DNA of 64,000 bases from Taklimakanibacter deserti (GTDB lineage Bacteria; Pseudomonadota; Alphaproteobacteria; Rhizobiales; Aestuariivirgaceae): positions 496,001-560,000 of the forward strand of contig QORU01000001.1 in NCBI GenBank assembly GCA_003574785.1. The letters are read 5' to 3'. How positions within the stretch are numbered: the first letter of the stretch is position 1; every line of letters starts with the position of its first letter. Of this stretch, positions 22,766 to 34,271 are shown piece after piece. Under the pieces are notes generated by a model that saw only the letters and a program-made list of their open reading frames with translations, searched no databases and had not been told where the DNA came from. The position numbers were made by a program, and so were the translations under genes.

Positions 22766-25584
22766 GCCAGCGCCTCCAGTATCTTCTCCGGCGTGATCGG
22801 CAAGTCGTAGAAGCGCTTGCCGATGGCGTGGGCCACGGCATTGGCGATCGCCGGCACGACCGCGATCATGACCACCTCGGCAATGCCCTTAGGCGCATCG
22901 GTCGCGGAAAGGGGGGCCAGGATCTCCGCCGTCTGCGACCACACCGCCACGTCCTTGGAGCGCGGCAATTCATAGCGGTTCCAGTTCCAGGTGCCGTCGC
23001 CCGGACCGTCTTCGTAGAGCGGCAGATATTCCTTGAGTGCGTGCCCGACGCCCATGGCGATGCCGCCCTGGATCTGCCCCGAGACCAGGTCGGGAACGAC
23101 CTGGGTGCCGCATTCCATGATCGAATGATGCGACAGGAGCGTCACGTCGCCCGATCCCGTGTCGACGACGATCTCGGCCAGCGTCGCCATGGGAGCGTAA
23201 TAAGTCACCCCGGCATTGTTGCGCTGGGTCGGCGGGTAATGGACGGTGGCCCGGTCGATAAAGTGCCAGCCGTCCAATGTCATGAGCGCTTTGCGCTCGG
23301 CCGGTGCGCCGTCGCCATATTTCACGGCGAGGGCGTCGATGGGCAGTCGGCGGCGGCCCGCGCCCTGGATGTCGAACTCGGCCTCCGCCCATTGCCAGCG
23401 ATTGAAAGTGTGAACGGTGACGCCGGTGACGAGGCCTTGGGTGTGCGCTTCGGCCGCAACCTGCGCGAAAGGCAAAGGCGGCATGCCGCCGGCATTCACC
23501 ATGCCCTGCGCCAGGCGCAATTCCTCGCGCCGCACGGTATAGGGCGCCAAGGCGCCGCCGCCGATGCCGCGCGACCAGAGCGCCTGCGCCGCCGGCCAAA
23601 TCGCGAGATCGAGCAATGCGCGCGCCGCTTCGCGCGTCGCGTGACCCAGATAATAGACGCTGTTGGTGGCGCTCATGGGCGAGGTGAAGCTCGGCGTCCA
23701 GCGCGGATTCTGCCGGCGCTTGTCTTCCTCCTCCTGTGGCATCGTATAGGGCTCTTCGGTGGTCTCGAGCGGCATTTGCGGCCACTCGACCTTGGCGAAT
23801 TCGGTCTCGTCCGGCACCCGGCCCAGAATATTGCTCACCATGATGGCCTGGGAGGTCGTGGTGCCGGTGCCGATCTCGTGGGCGACATGGGCGAAACGGA
23901 GACGGCCGGCCGCATCGAACTCGATGGTGGCGAGCGCCGCCTCGGCGCCGGTGCCATAGTCCTTCTGCACATGGCCGTAGCCCACGCCATAGCGCTTGCC
24001 GGGATTGGCGGCATCGAACTCCGCCTTCTTCGCCGCGCGTCCGGCCCACAGCGGATGCTGGCGGGCTTTAAGCAGGACCTCCTCATTGCGCAGCGCGCCC
24101 GCGGGGATGGCGCCTTGCGTGTTCTTCATGCCCGACTTGAAGACATTCTTGAGCCGGAGATCGATGGCGTCCGCACCTAAGAGCTCGGCCGCCTCATCGA
24201 CCATCATCTCGGTCGCCGACATGGCCTGCAGCGTACCATAGCCACGCGTCGAGCCCGCATCGACGGCGCGCGAGGCGAGGGCGGCGGCCGAAAAGTCGCT
24301 CTTCGGCAGATAGTAGATCGATTGTGCCGCCGTCGCCCCGACAAAGGCGACGGAGAAGGAGAAGTTGGCGCGCCCGCCGCCGTCATTCTTGAAGTGGCCG
24401 GTCATGGCGCGGAATTTGTGGCTGGCGCGGTCGACCACCAGCACATTGTCCATCCAGAAAGCGTGCCGCTTGAGTCCCATCTGGAACTGCTCATAGCGGT
24501 CATTGGCGAGCCTCACCGGCCGGCCGTCGCCATAGAGGCCTGCCAGGACGCAGAAGAACGGGAAGATCGAGTGATCCTTGGTGCCGTAGCCGACGGTATA
24601 GCCGGACTTGAGGTCGACCTTGGTGAGCTTGAATTTCGATTTCGAGACGAGGATCGCCGAGACCTCGGCGACTTCATAAGGTGACTGCGTCGCCATCATG
24701 GCATGCAATATGCCGCTTGCGGGATCGTACCAGACATTGCCGTTGTCGGCTTCCATGGCCGAGGCATCGACCGACTGCGAGAAATATTTGTGCCGCAGCA
24801 CGAGCGCATCGGGTCCCGTGGCGGCGATCTCCTTCTCGATCTCGCCGGCGGCCCTCATGCCGCGGGCCACCGCATCACCATCGCCGGCCGGCGGCCAGGT
24901 TGGGTCGTCGCCCCTGAAGCCGCCATAGATCACAGCGTCCTTGAGCGGCGAATAGCGGTCCTCGGCAAAGGGATCGCCGCCGTCGATGCGTACATAACGG
25001 GCAGCGCCATAATGCGCCGGATGCGAGTAAGGCGCCTTACGACCGTAGCGCACGATCGTGTCGTCGAAATGCAGCAGGCGCTTGGCGGCATCGTAGCGAG
25101 CGAAATCACGATAGACGAGCAGCGCCACCGGCTGGCCGAGGAGGCGCGGCGTCTCGCCCTTGGGCACGAAGAAGACATCGCCATAGAAGCCCGGCACGGG
25201 GATGGCGATGCCGTCGGCGACGAGATCTTCCTGGAGCACGAGCCGGTCGGGCTTGAGATCATCGCCCAGCGGTCCCAGATCGATGCCCTCGAAGATCCGG
25301 TCCGCCTTGGTCGCATGGAGCAGGAAGGCGTGCGACTGTTCCTTCGGCCATCCGTCGAGATCGCGGGCGCGATAGTCGCGGGCGAAGGTCTTCTCGCCCG
25401 TGACCTTGGCGACGGCATCGAGCCGGTATTTCGGGCTGCCGTCCGGTTTCAGCCAGTCGGGGCCGGGAAGTGGCGGTGTCTCGATCAACTGGGCTTCCGC
25501 CCAGGGCGCCGGGAAAGTTACGTTGATGGCAACCCCGGCGGCGATGCCGGTCTTGAGAAAATCCCTGCGGGAAACCCTTGTCAT
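22762..25584 (-). CDS. Molybdopterin-binding large subunit, xanthine dehydrogenase family
   Basis: This 940-aa protein opens with a twin-arginine signal (SRRDFLKTGIAAGVA), so the complex is assembled in the cytoplasm and sent to the periplasm. The a/b hammerhead region (SPKYRLDAVAKVTGEKTFARD) and Mo-cofactor domains follow (AVDAGSTRGYGTLQA, HEIGTGTTTSQ). The catalytic glutamate region near the C-terminus reads KGIAEV instead of KGVGEP but keeps the Glu. It probably oxidises an aldehyde or N-heterocycle with water. The start at 25584 fits the Tat motif. Confidence 0.9.
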   Translation of the reverse strand: MTRVSRRDFLKTGIAAGVAINVTFPAPWAEAQLIETPPLPGPDWLKPDGSPKYRLDAVAKVTGEKTFARDYRARDLDGWPKEQSHAFLLHATKADRIFEGIDLGPLGDDLKPDRLVLQEDLVADGIAIPVPGFYGDVFFVPKGETPRLLGQPVALLVYRDFARYDAAKRLLHFDDTIVRYGRKAPYSHPAHYGAARYVRIDGGDPFAEDRYSPLKDAVIYGGFRGDDPTWPPAGDGDAVARGMRAAGEIEKEIAATGPDALVLRHKYFSQSVDASAMEADNGNVWYDPASGILHAMMATQSPYEVAEVSAILVSKSKFKLTKVDLKSGYTVGYGTKDHSIFPFFCVLAGLYGDGRPVRLANDRYEQFQMGLKRHAFWMDNVLVVDRASHKFRAMTGHFKNDGGGRANFSFSVAFVGATAAQSIYYLPKSDFSAAALASRAVDAGSTRGYGTLQAMSATEMMVDEAAELLGADAIDLRLKNVFKSGMKNTQGAIPAGALRNEEVLLKARQHPLWAGRAAKKAEFDAANPGKRYGVGYGHVQKDYGTGAEAALATIEFDAAGRLRFAHVAHEIGTGTTTSQAIMVSNILGRVPDETEFAKVEWPQMPLETTEEPYTMPQEEEDKRRQNPRWTPSFTSPMSATNSVYYLGHATREAARALLDLAIWPAAQALWSRGIGGGALAPYTVRREELRLAQGMVNAGGMPPLPFAQVAAEAHTQGLVTGVTVHTFNRWQWAEAEFDIQGAGRRRLPIDALAVKYGDGAPAERKALMTLDGWHFIDRATVHYPPTQRNNAGVTYYAPMATLAEIVVDTGSGDVTLLSHHSIMECGTQVVPDLVSGQIQGGIAMGVGHALKEYLPLYEDGPGDGTWNWNRYELPRSKDVAVWSQTAEILAPLSATDAPKGIAEVVMIAVVPAIANAVAHAIGKRFYDLPITPEKILEALA

Positions 25585-25780
25585 TATCGCTCTATTCTCC
25601 CTTCGGTCGGGATGCCTGCGTCGGAGCGCGATAAGATGTTGTCGCGATTCCGAGTATCGGTCCATTTGCCGGGCGAGGCAACCGCACCGACGCTACCCGC
25701 TCCACCGCGACACGCCTGTTGAAACCCGGGACGCACTAGTGTTTAAAGCCCGCGAATATCCTCCAGAACTTCAGAAAATC

Positions 25781-28453
<2,673 letters not shown>

Positions 28454-28852
28454 TCAGCCGGTTGCCGCCGTTCCGTTCTTCTTGCGCCGGCGGCGCCGCG
28501 ACTTGACGGGCGCCGGAGATGCGACAGGAGCACGCCGGCCGGCGGACGTGGTTCTATTCATGCCGCGCGGGAAGAGCGTGCCAATGGCGACGCCGAGGCC
28601 CAGGCCCACCGCACCCAAAAGGAGCGGGTTGGCTTCCGTCAAATGCGCAATATCGCTGCGCCGCGGCATGCGCAAATGCCCGAGATGGGCGCCTTCCGCG
28701 GTGTCGTGGGCCCAGCCATAGGCGCGGCTGATCGTCTCCCGGCCGCGGCGAAGAGCCATGCCGGCATTGCTCTCGAGGAACTGCGCGGCCGTGGTCCTGC
28801 CGGTCTTGCGTCCGGTCTTGCTTGCTTTGCGCTTTCTCGTGGTTTTCATCAT
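28454..28852 (-). CDS. Small basic membrane-associated protein
   Basis: This 132-aa protein has a very basic N-terminus (MKTTRKRKASKTGRKTGR), an amphipathic middle and one glycine-rich hydrophobic helix (NPLLLGAVGLGLGVAIGTLF). It ends in another Arg/Lys-rich tail. The layout resembles the YqjD/ElaB-type ribosome- or membrane-tethering proteins. It ends the four-gene operon, and its stop abuts the valS stop with no gap (TGATCA). RBS AAGAAGGA lies before the ATG. Confidence 0.6.
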   Translation of the reverse strand: MMKTTRKRKASKTGRKTGRTTAAQFLESNAGMALRRGRETISRAYGWAHDTAEGAHLGHLRMPRRSDIAHLTEANPLLLGAVGLGLGVAIGTLFPRGMNRTTSAGRRAPVASPAPVKSRRRRRKKNGTAATG

Positions 28853-28853
28853 G

Positions 28854-29159
28854 TCATTCCTTCTTCTGCGATGCGATGAGGGATCTGCCCTTGCCGCGTT
28901 TGAGGCGCGGCCGCTTGGCGGGCTTTCGTACATTGAGGGCGAGCCAGCCGAGGCCGAGAAGCAGCGGCATGACGGGCAGCGGATTTTCGCGCAGCGAGTG
29001 GCCGACGGCGTTCATCGCCTGGCCGTGCGGATCGAGCTTGCGCAGGCCGGCGTCGGCAAGGCCCAAAGGCGTCAGCTTGCGCTTGAGCTTGCGCAGGCTC
29101 TCGGCAAAATTCGCGCGCCGACGATCGGCTTCGGCCTCGAGCGCGTCAATTCGGTTCAT
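28854..29159 (-). CDS. DUF3618-like membrane protein
   Basis: This 101-aa protein begins with a polar helix IDALEAEADRRRANFAESLRKLK, typical of DUF3618. One short hydrophobic segment (LPVMPLLLGLGWLALNV) and a basic tail follow. It overlaps the holin-like gene by 14 bp and is separated from the next gene by 1 bp, so the operon is tightly packed. It is a likely inner-membrane partner of the holin-like protein. Confidence 0.65.
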   Translation of the reverse strand: MNRIDALEAEADRRRANFAESLRKLKRKLTPLGLADAGLRKLDPHGQAMNAVGHSLRENPLPVMPLLLGLGWLALNVRKPAKRPRLKRGKGRSLIASQKKE

Positions 29160-29541
29160 TGAGGGCGCTCCGAATGACTTTTGCGTGGCTCCGCACCCGT
29201 CCGCTCAGCTCCTTCGGGTGCAGCAGCGACTTGACCCAGACGATGAGAAGCGCGCCGGCGATGAGCAGGATGATGGCGACAAGGAGGCTTGCCAGGACCG
29301 GGCCGAAGGGGGGCGTCAGCATATGCACCAGCATGTTGGCCAGGGTGATCGCGGCCGCGACAGTGACCATCAGTGCGCCGACGGTGAGGAGGGCGGCAAG
29401 CTCCACGCGCCGCACGCCGTTTCTGAGACGGGCCTGCAGCAAGTCCTGCTCGGCCGAAAACCAGGCGGCGCCGTCGCGTTTCAGCTGCTCGAAGGCGGCG
29501 CTCAGAGTTTCATCGCCCGGCTTGCCGTCGTCCTTCGCCAT
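29146..29541 (-). CDS. Phage holin superfamily (YqjE-like) membrane protein
   Basis: This 131-aa protein has two predicted membrane helices (about residues 48-75 and 82-105: LTVGALMVTVAAAITLANML and LLVAIILLIAGALLIVWV). They are flanked by cytoplasmic helices, as in the Phage_holin_3_6/YqjE family. Despite the name, such proteins are chromosomal envelope-stress proteins in E. coli (yqjDEK). It sits in the middle of a similar four-gene operon. Confidence 0.75.
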   Translation of the reverse strand: MAKDDGKPGDETLSAAFEQLKRDGAAWFSAEQDLLQARLRNGVRRVELAALLTVGALMVTVAAAITLANMLVHMLTPPFGPVLASLLVAIILLIAGALLIVWVKSLLHPKELSGRVRSHAKVIRSALNEPN

Positions 29542-29551
29542 GGCCCGGCTC

Positions 29552-30007
29552 CTAGTTCACAGTCTTGCGCCGCCGGCCTCGTCGCTTGACCCGCCCGTTG
29601 GTTGCCGCCCGGCGGGCCTTCATCGGCACCGGCCAGCCATGCATCAACTGGGTGAAGGCGAGACCGGCCGCGACACCCAGCGTCAAAGTGGCCACCGGCT
29701 GGCGCTTGGCGAAGCCGGCAAAGTCATCGAGCATGTCGGGAAGGTCGGTTCTGGCGATGTAATCGGCGAGGTCGTCGAGACTGGCGGCGGCCTGGTCGCT
29801 GTAATGGCGCAACTGCGGGAACTCATCGAGACTCGCGCCGAATTCGCGTGTCGCGGAAGCAATCTCGACGATGCGGTCAGCACCGGCGCGCTTGCGGCTG
29901 TCGGCCAGGGTCGAGGCGAGCGAGAGTGCGTCGTCAAAGAGGCGGTTGGCAGTGGGCTTGTGGTAGCGGCTCGCCCGCTTCGGGCGCCCCCTTTTTGCTT
30001 TTGCCAC
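29552..30007 (-). CDS. First gene of the YqjDEK-like operon, unrecognised
   Basis: This 151-aa protein starts basic (MAKAKRGRPKRASRYHKP), has a long helical middle (FDDALSLASTLADSRKRAG onwards) and one weak hydrophobic helix (PVATLTLGVAAGLAFTQLMH). The C-terminus is very basic (RRGRRRKTVN). It leads the operon with an 11-bp gap to the holin-like gene. It probably anchors something at the membrane, like YqjD; this is inferred from layout only. Confidence 0.6.
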   Translation of the reverse strand: MAKAKRGRPKRASRYHKPTANRLFDDALSLASTLADSRKRAGADRIVEIASATREFGASLDEFPQLRHYSDQAAASLDDLADYIARTDLPDMLDDFAGFAKRQPVATLTLGVAAGLAFTQLMHGWPVPMKARRAATNGRVKRRGRRRKTVN

Positions 30008-30168
30008 GGAAAACCTCGCATTTCAGGTTGCTGTCGATGCGGGATTGAACGTTTTGCGACGGTGAAAGTTCCATCGCTCCTGCCGTAACGGCCCTGCTGC
30101 GGCTGGATAAAAGCCCGAAATATCGATAGGCCGGATGCCGGACATGCTGCTTTCGCGAAAGGTTATCC

Positions 30169-30771
30169 ATGACTGGACCACGCCGCGTCACGATCGCCCC
30201 GCAATCGGGCCAAGCCATCCGCGTCAAGCGCGGCGACATGATCCGGATCATCGATCCGAAAGGCCAGCAGGTCGCCGATCTCTGGGCCTTCGCGCTCGAT
30301 AGGCCCAAGCTCGAGTGGCTCTCGACCTCGCAGACACGCAACGCAACCGAGCGCTTGTTTCCGCTGGTCGGCGAGAGCTTCTATAGCATGAAAGCCGAAC
30401 CGATGCTTACACTGATCGAGGATGCATCGCCAGGTCCGCATGACATGCTCTATCCGGCTTGCGATCAGGCACTCTACGATCACGTCGGACTGCCCAACCA
30501 TCCCAATTGCCAGGACAATCTCATCACCGCCCTGGCGCGCGAGAACATCTCGATCGATTTCGTGCCCGATCCGGTCGATCTCTTTCAAAACTCCCTGCCG
30601 CAGCCCAATGGCCGCATCGACGTCCTGCCCTCGATCAATCCGCCAGGTGCTTATGTGAGGCTCAAGGCCGAGCGCGACATCTTGCTCGTGATCACCGCCT
30701 GCGCGGTCGATTTCCATCCCACCAATGGCGGCCGATGCACCGAGATCGAAGTCGAGGTCGTGCCGGAATGA
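30169..30771 (+). CDS. DUF1989 (urea carboxylase-associated) family protein
   Basis: This 200-aa protein matches the DUF1989 pattern: RVKRGDMIRIIDPKGQQVADLW, STSQTRNA, and SINPPGAYVRLKAERDILLVITAC. Three conserved cysteines (YPACDQ, HPNCQD, GRCTEI) could bind a metal. Family members occur beside urea carboxylase and guanidine degradation genes, but none are nearby here, so the role is open. AAAGG lies before the ATG. Confidence 0.85.
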   Translation: MTGPRRVTIAPQSGQAIRVKRGDMIRIIDPKGQQVADLWAFALDRPKLEWLSTSQTRNATERLFPLVGESFYSMKAEPMLTLIEDASPGPHDMLYPACDQALYDHVGLPNHPNCQDNLITALARENISIDFVPDPVDLFQNSLPQPNGRIDVLPSINPPGAYVRLKAERDILLVITACAVDFHPTNGGRCTEIEVEVVPE

Positions 30772-30776
30772 CCGGG

Positions 30777-30971
30777 TCAGCCGGCCGCAGCGTTGGCCGC
30801 GAGCTGCGGGACAATGCGCTTTGCCGCGTCATTGTCCATCGTCGTGATGGTCTCGTAGAATTTCACGATCGCATCGCATAGCCGCGAATTGTCCAAGTTC
30901 CTCGCCGGCTCGTCGACCAATTTGAGACCGGCGTCCGTCCTGAGCTGTTGCTGCCGTCGTCGTATTTCAGC
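30777..30971 (-). pseudogene. Start-less ORF directly after the DUF1254 gene
   Basis: After the TGA of the DUF1254 gene the same frame stays open for about 64 codons and reads like a protein C-terminus (SRLCDAIVKFYETITTMDND, ending QLAANAAAG). No ATG or GTG with a ribosome site is present. It is probably the decayed 3' end of another gene. A read-through extension is possible but not supported. Confidence 0.35.
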
Positions 30972-32582
30972 TCACTTGACCGCCTCGATTTCGCTTGGAC
31001 GCCAGGTCTTGTCGAAGAAGGACGGCAGCGGGCTGTAGAGTCGCAGGATCGTGAACCAGCCCTTTTGGGGATCGGTCTGAATCCAGTTACTGCGAGCGAC
31101 CCCTTCAGGTTGGGCGGGGCCGAAATACACTGTAGTGCTGCCGTCGCTGGCGGCCTCGGCGGCTGGTGAAGGGTAGCTCTGGCTACCGGCGCGCGGGTAC
31201 TTCTGCGGCGTTTGCAGCATCGAGCGCGTCTGGTTGTCATAGAGCGTGAAAGACCAGAACGCTGCCGCCGGCACGTCCTTGGGCAGGGTCACCTTGTAGG
31301 TCCTCGCTCCGTCGAACGGCTTGCCGTCGGAGTCGAGAAACCCCATCAGATACTGCGAGCCGACGCCGGGGATGCGCATGATCATGCCCGGCGAATCGAG
31401 CGTGTAGCCATAGTAGAAGGCGGTACGCGAATCCAGGGTACGGGCGCCGGTCGGTGGCAGCGGCTTGAACATGCCGCCTTCGAACACCGGCGGCGGCGTC
31501 TCGAAGAAGGCTCCGCCTTCCCACAACATGTTGCCCCAGTGCGAGCCTTCGTAATAGGCCCATTCCGGATGCTTCATCGCATAGCGCCAGTTGAGCGCTC
31601 GGCCCGACGCCTGTCCGACCGCGGCTGCATCCGACAGGATCTTCTTCATCCGATCGTCCGGCTTGAACGGCTTGCCGTGTACGATGCCGATCGCGGCGAG
31701 CTGGCCGGCCAGCTCCACGTCGTAGCTGGTGGCGGGCTCGTTCTGGACGTTCTCGTTGATCAGTTCGAAAAAGCCGAAGTCACTGGGCGGGATCGTGTTG
31801 AACGAACGTCCGGTAGCTTCGATGAACTTCATCTCGGGAATCTTCGGCTCGCCGGCAATGCGCACGGTTCCGTCGAGAGCCTGGGCGATGCTGGAGCCGA
31901 AAGAGCCAGGCTCGTAGGGATAGACCTTCATGCTGCGCTTGATGTTCTCGACAGCCGGCTTCGGGTCGTTGCCGACCAGGTTCGCGCGCGCGGCATAGAG
32001 CGCGAAATTGGTCTTCGCATGGGCAACAAAGTAGCCGCCCTCGGGCAGCGGCCCCTTATAGTCCGGTCCTACGATCAGGTACTTTCCGCCAAGCCCGCGA
32101 TCCGGCCCCGGCGCGCCAATGTCGACGACCCAGGAGAACCACATGTCGTTAATCGTGCCGATGCCGCCCGACGGCTGCTCGATCACTACCGGGCCCTTGC
32201 TCAAGTCGAGTCCCGTCATGTAGTAGACCGTGTCGGCATTGGCGGTCAGGAACAGCGAAGTCGAGTCCATAAGTTCGGAGAAGATGACCACTTCGCCGGG
32301 CTTGGCGCCGATCTCCTCGAATCCCTTGACAAGGGCTAGCGCGGACGCTCCCCGGAAACTGTTATTGTAGACGTTGAGCGCGTTGGTGAAATCCAGCGTG
32401 TCGTAGACCTTCTGCGCGGCTTCCTCCGTCGGCACCCCGTTCCAGAAATCGAGCTTGCCCGCCCGCGTTTCGATTACGTCGGGTGCCGATAGAGATTCCA
32501 CTGTTTTAGCGGGTACGTCGGACAAAGCCGGGCCTGCCGCGAGGACGAAGGCAACGCTGCTGATCAGGATTCTGCGGATCAT
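30972..32582 (-). CDS. DUF1254/DUF1214 exported protein
   Basis: This 536-aa protein has a signal peptide (residues 1-21, ending GPALS), a DUF1254 domain (about residues 70-200, ANADTVYYMTGLDLSKGPVV) and a C-terminal DUF1214 domain (about 400-525, PAAAFWSFTLYDNQTRSML and DPQKGWFTILRLYSP). Such two-domain proteins are periplasmic or outer-membrane associated and widespread in environmental Proteobacteria. No enzyme activity is established. Ribosome site GAGGA. Confidence 0.88.
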   Translation of the reverse strand: MIRRILISSVAFVLAAGPALSDVPAKTVESLSAPDVIETRAGKLDFWNGVPTEEAAQKVYDTLDFTNALNVYNNSFRGASALALVKGFEEIGAKPGEVVIFSELMDSTSLFLTANADTVYYMTGLDLSKGPVVIEQPSGGIGTINDMWFSWVVDIGAPGPDRGLGGKYLIVGPDYKGPLPEGGYFVAHAKTNFALYAARANLVGNDPKPAVENIKRSMKVYPYEPGSFGSSIAQALDGTVRIAGEPKIPEMKFIEATGRSFNTIPPSDFGFFELINENVQNEPATSYDVELAGQLAAIGIVHGKPFKPDDRMKKILSDAAAVGQASGRALNWRYAMKHPEWAYYEGSHWGNMLWEGGAFFETPPPVFEGGMFKPLPPTGARTLDSRTAFYYGYTLDSPGMIMRIPGVGSQYLMGFLDSDGKPFDGARTYKVTLPKDVPAAAFWSFTLYDNQTRSMLQTPQKYPRAGSQSYPSPAAEAASDGSTTVYFGPAQPEGVARSNWIQTDPQKGWFTILRLYSPLPSFFDKTWRPSEIEAVK

Positions 32583-32585
32583 TGT

Positions 32586-32765
32586 TCAGTCCTCATGGGT
32601 TCGTGATGATGATAATTGGACCATGAAAGCGTGCCGATTTCTTTGCATTTCGCGCCAATCCTGGTCACCGCCTACGATCGCCTTTGCAACGTCTCTAACG
32701 TACCGGCCGGCCAGAAACCAGGCATCAAGCAGTGGCGACAAGGGCATTTGGCTCGTCTCGTTCAT
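32586..32765 (-). CDS. Possible 59-residue upstream ORF
   Basis: A frame starting at ATG 32765 encodes a helical, protein-like product (LLDAWFLAGRYVRDVAKAI, then GGDQDWREMQRNRHAF). Its stop lies 3 bp before the DUF1254 start, which suggests coupling. The ribosome site is weak and I do not recognise the family, so it may be a remnant. Confidence 0.35.
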   Translation of the reverse strand: MNETSQMPLSPLLDAWFLAGRYVRDVAKAIVGGDQDWREMQRNRHAFMVQLSSSRTHED

Positions 32766-32906
32766 GAGCCATGATCTTGGATGTATCGATTTGGAACAGA
32801 AGATCTTGCAGGTGATCGACAACCCGTTCGGCTCGAGGTTGTCACCTATGTCTTAGGTACGTTCTGTCACCCATGTGTCCGGGTCGGACACCGGCTGGAC
32901 AGACTG

Positions 32907-32964
32907 AAGATGGTGCCGGAAGAGGGGATTGAACCCCCGACCTTCGGTTTACAAAACCGCTGCT
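32907..32964. repeat. Distal att copy of the tRNA-Thr remnant island
   Basis: These 58 bp are identical to 34900-34957 and carry the 3' half of tRNA-Thr from the anticodon region to the CCA. Homology to the tRNA stops abruptly at 32965. This marks the outer end of an integrated element. Confidence 0.85.
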
Positions 32965-33099
32965 GACGGTCGCTTCGCTCCCTGGTGCGGTTCGCTTCGC
33001 TCACCTTTTCTACCACTTCGCTGTCATTATTCGACAGTAATTACAGGCGTTTAACGGGCTATTTGATCCATCCATCCCTTTTTCTCCCACCTTCGGTTT

Positions 33100-33140
33100 G
33101 GTCATTACATCGCCGCTTTCTCATTACATGGTCATTACAT
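33100..33140. repeat. Arm-type repeats, left end of the tRNA-Thr island
   Basis: TCATTACAT occurs three times (33102, 33121, 33132), two of them as GGTCATTACAT. The last two are 11 bp apart. The same motif pair with the same 11-bp spacing occurs at the other end (34826-34846). This looks like integrase arm or excisionase binding sites. Confidence 0.6.
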
Positions 33141-33231
33141 TTCCTACCCATTCAATCGCCGCTAGGGGCTTCCCTATCATCGTGTTGGCGAATGTGGAGG
33201 GGAGGACGACAGCAAAGGAGGCGGAGGAACC

Positions 33232-33873
33232 ATGCTAGAGACGATCACACTCAAGACGATTGCAAAGGCCCAGAAGGCTGGGGAACCGGTCTACATCTGG
33301 GACACACAACTCTCCGGCTTTGGGGCGTATGTAACCGCCAGGGGCACATCCTGGCTGATCCAGAAGTGGCAAGGGGGGAGGGGCGGCAAAGCCCAGCGGG
33401 TTGTTATCGGATCGACAAAGAACGGAATGGCCCTGGATGACGCTAGGAAGGCTGCCAGCATAGCCCTGGGCGAGGTATCCAACGGCAAGAACCTGGCTAC
33501 TCACAAAAGGGAGCAAAGGTCAAAGCTTCGGGACGATCTGAACAACACCTTGCTTTCCGCCAAGACTGCGTACCTGGATCAGGCAAAGCCATCCACCGGA
33601 ACGGTTTACTACCAGGATATCGAGACTACCCTTGACTGGGCTATCTCCGAGCTGGGCAACTCAACTCCCATCTCTGGTGTCACGAAAGCAGATATCCGAA
33701 AGCTGCTCAAAGGAAAGGCAAGGCAACGCAATCGCTTCGCTATCCTTCGTCCTTTCTTCAAGTGGTGCGTCTCGGAGGACTTGATTACCGTCTCGCCAAT
33801 GGCTTCCCTGCCGTCTCCAAGGCCTCCAGCCTCAAGAGACCGCCTACTGGCTGACGATGAGATCAAAGCCTAG
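33232..33873 (+). pseudogene. Tyrosine integrase, truncated before the catalytic domain
   Basis: The 213 codons start with the DUF4102-type arm-binding domain (YIWDTQLSGFGAYVTARGTS, then RVVIGSTKNGMALDDARKAA). The SAM-like core-binding domain follows (TKADIRKLLKG, RFAILRPFFKWCVSEDLI). The frame stops at DEIKA, just where the catalytic domain with R-HxxR-Y should begin. It therefore cannot recombine DNA. It lies inside the island next to the distal att copy. The stop at 33871-33873 is in CCTAGG, at a probable deletion junction shared with the PIN-like gene. Confidence 0.85.
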
Positions 33874-34259
33874 GCGAGATAGTAGCGTGCCTCGTCACAA
33901 GTAGCTTCGTCGCGGTTTGCAATATCTCCATACTGCTCAACCAGTTGGCCGGTCATTTTCTTTCCGATGCTTTCCATCGTGACAACCAGCGCTTGGAGTG
34001 CGCCGGAGGTACGGTAGTGCGCCGGCGTTCCATTCAGATCCGCAATCGCTTCCAGGGATTTCCAGTAGCTCTTTGTCGCAACAAGCTTGTTGTGGAAGTA
34101 CACAAAGTAAAAAAGAGGACCAGCCTTAAACTCCTTAATAGCGTATTCAGGCAGCAATCGTTCGCTGAACTGGGCGAAGGCCGTTTTTAATGCGTTCTTG
34201 CGCTCATCTGTCTGTAAGAACCAATCCGCGAGTATCGTCGTCTCTATGAAAGCTCGCAT
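33870..34259 (-). CDS. PIN-like protein, probably truncated at the C-terminus
   Basis: This 129-residue frame starts MRAFIETTILADWFLQTD, like a PIN-domain nuclease but with Glu in the place of the first Asp. It continues with LLPEYAIKEFKAG and FVYFHNKLVATKSY. It ends abruptly at 33870, 4 bp inside the end of the integrase frame, so a deletion has probably removed its C-terminus. Together with the small frame upstream it may be the rest of a toxin or defence unit. Family assignment is tentative. Confidence 0.5.
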   Translation of the reverse strand: MRAFIETTILADWFLQTDERKNALKTAFAQFSERLLPEYAIKEFKAGPLFYFVYFHNKLVATKSYWKSLEAIADLNGTPAHYRTSGALQALVVTMESIGKKMTGQLVEQYGDIANRDEATCDEARYYLA

Positions 34260-34271
34260 CCAACAAGACTC

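Noticed and set aside
22828..24180. Forward open frame opposite the molybdenum hydroxylase
   Set aside because: Shadow of the real reverse-strand gene; no ribosome site or family.
30863..31240. Reverse frame overlapping the DUF1254 3' end
   Set aside because: Out of frame with DUF1214, and composition is Arg/Ser/Thr-rich.
32965..33060. Repeated CGCTTCGCTC units after the distal tRNA-Thr att copy
   Set aside because: Only two imperfect copies; too short to call a repeat element or CRISPR.
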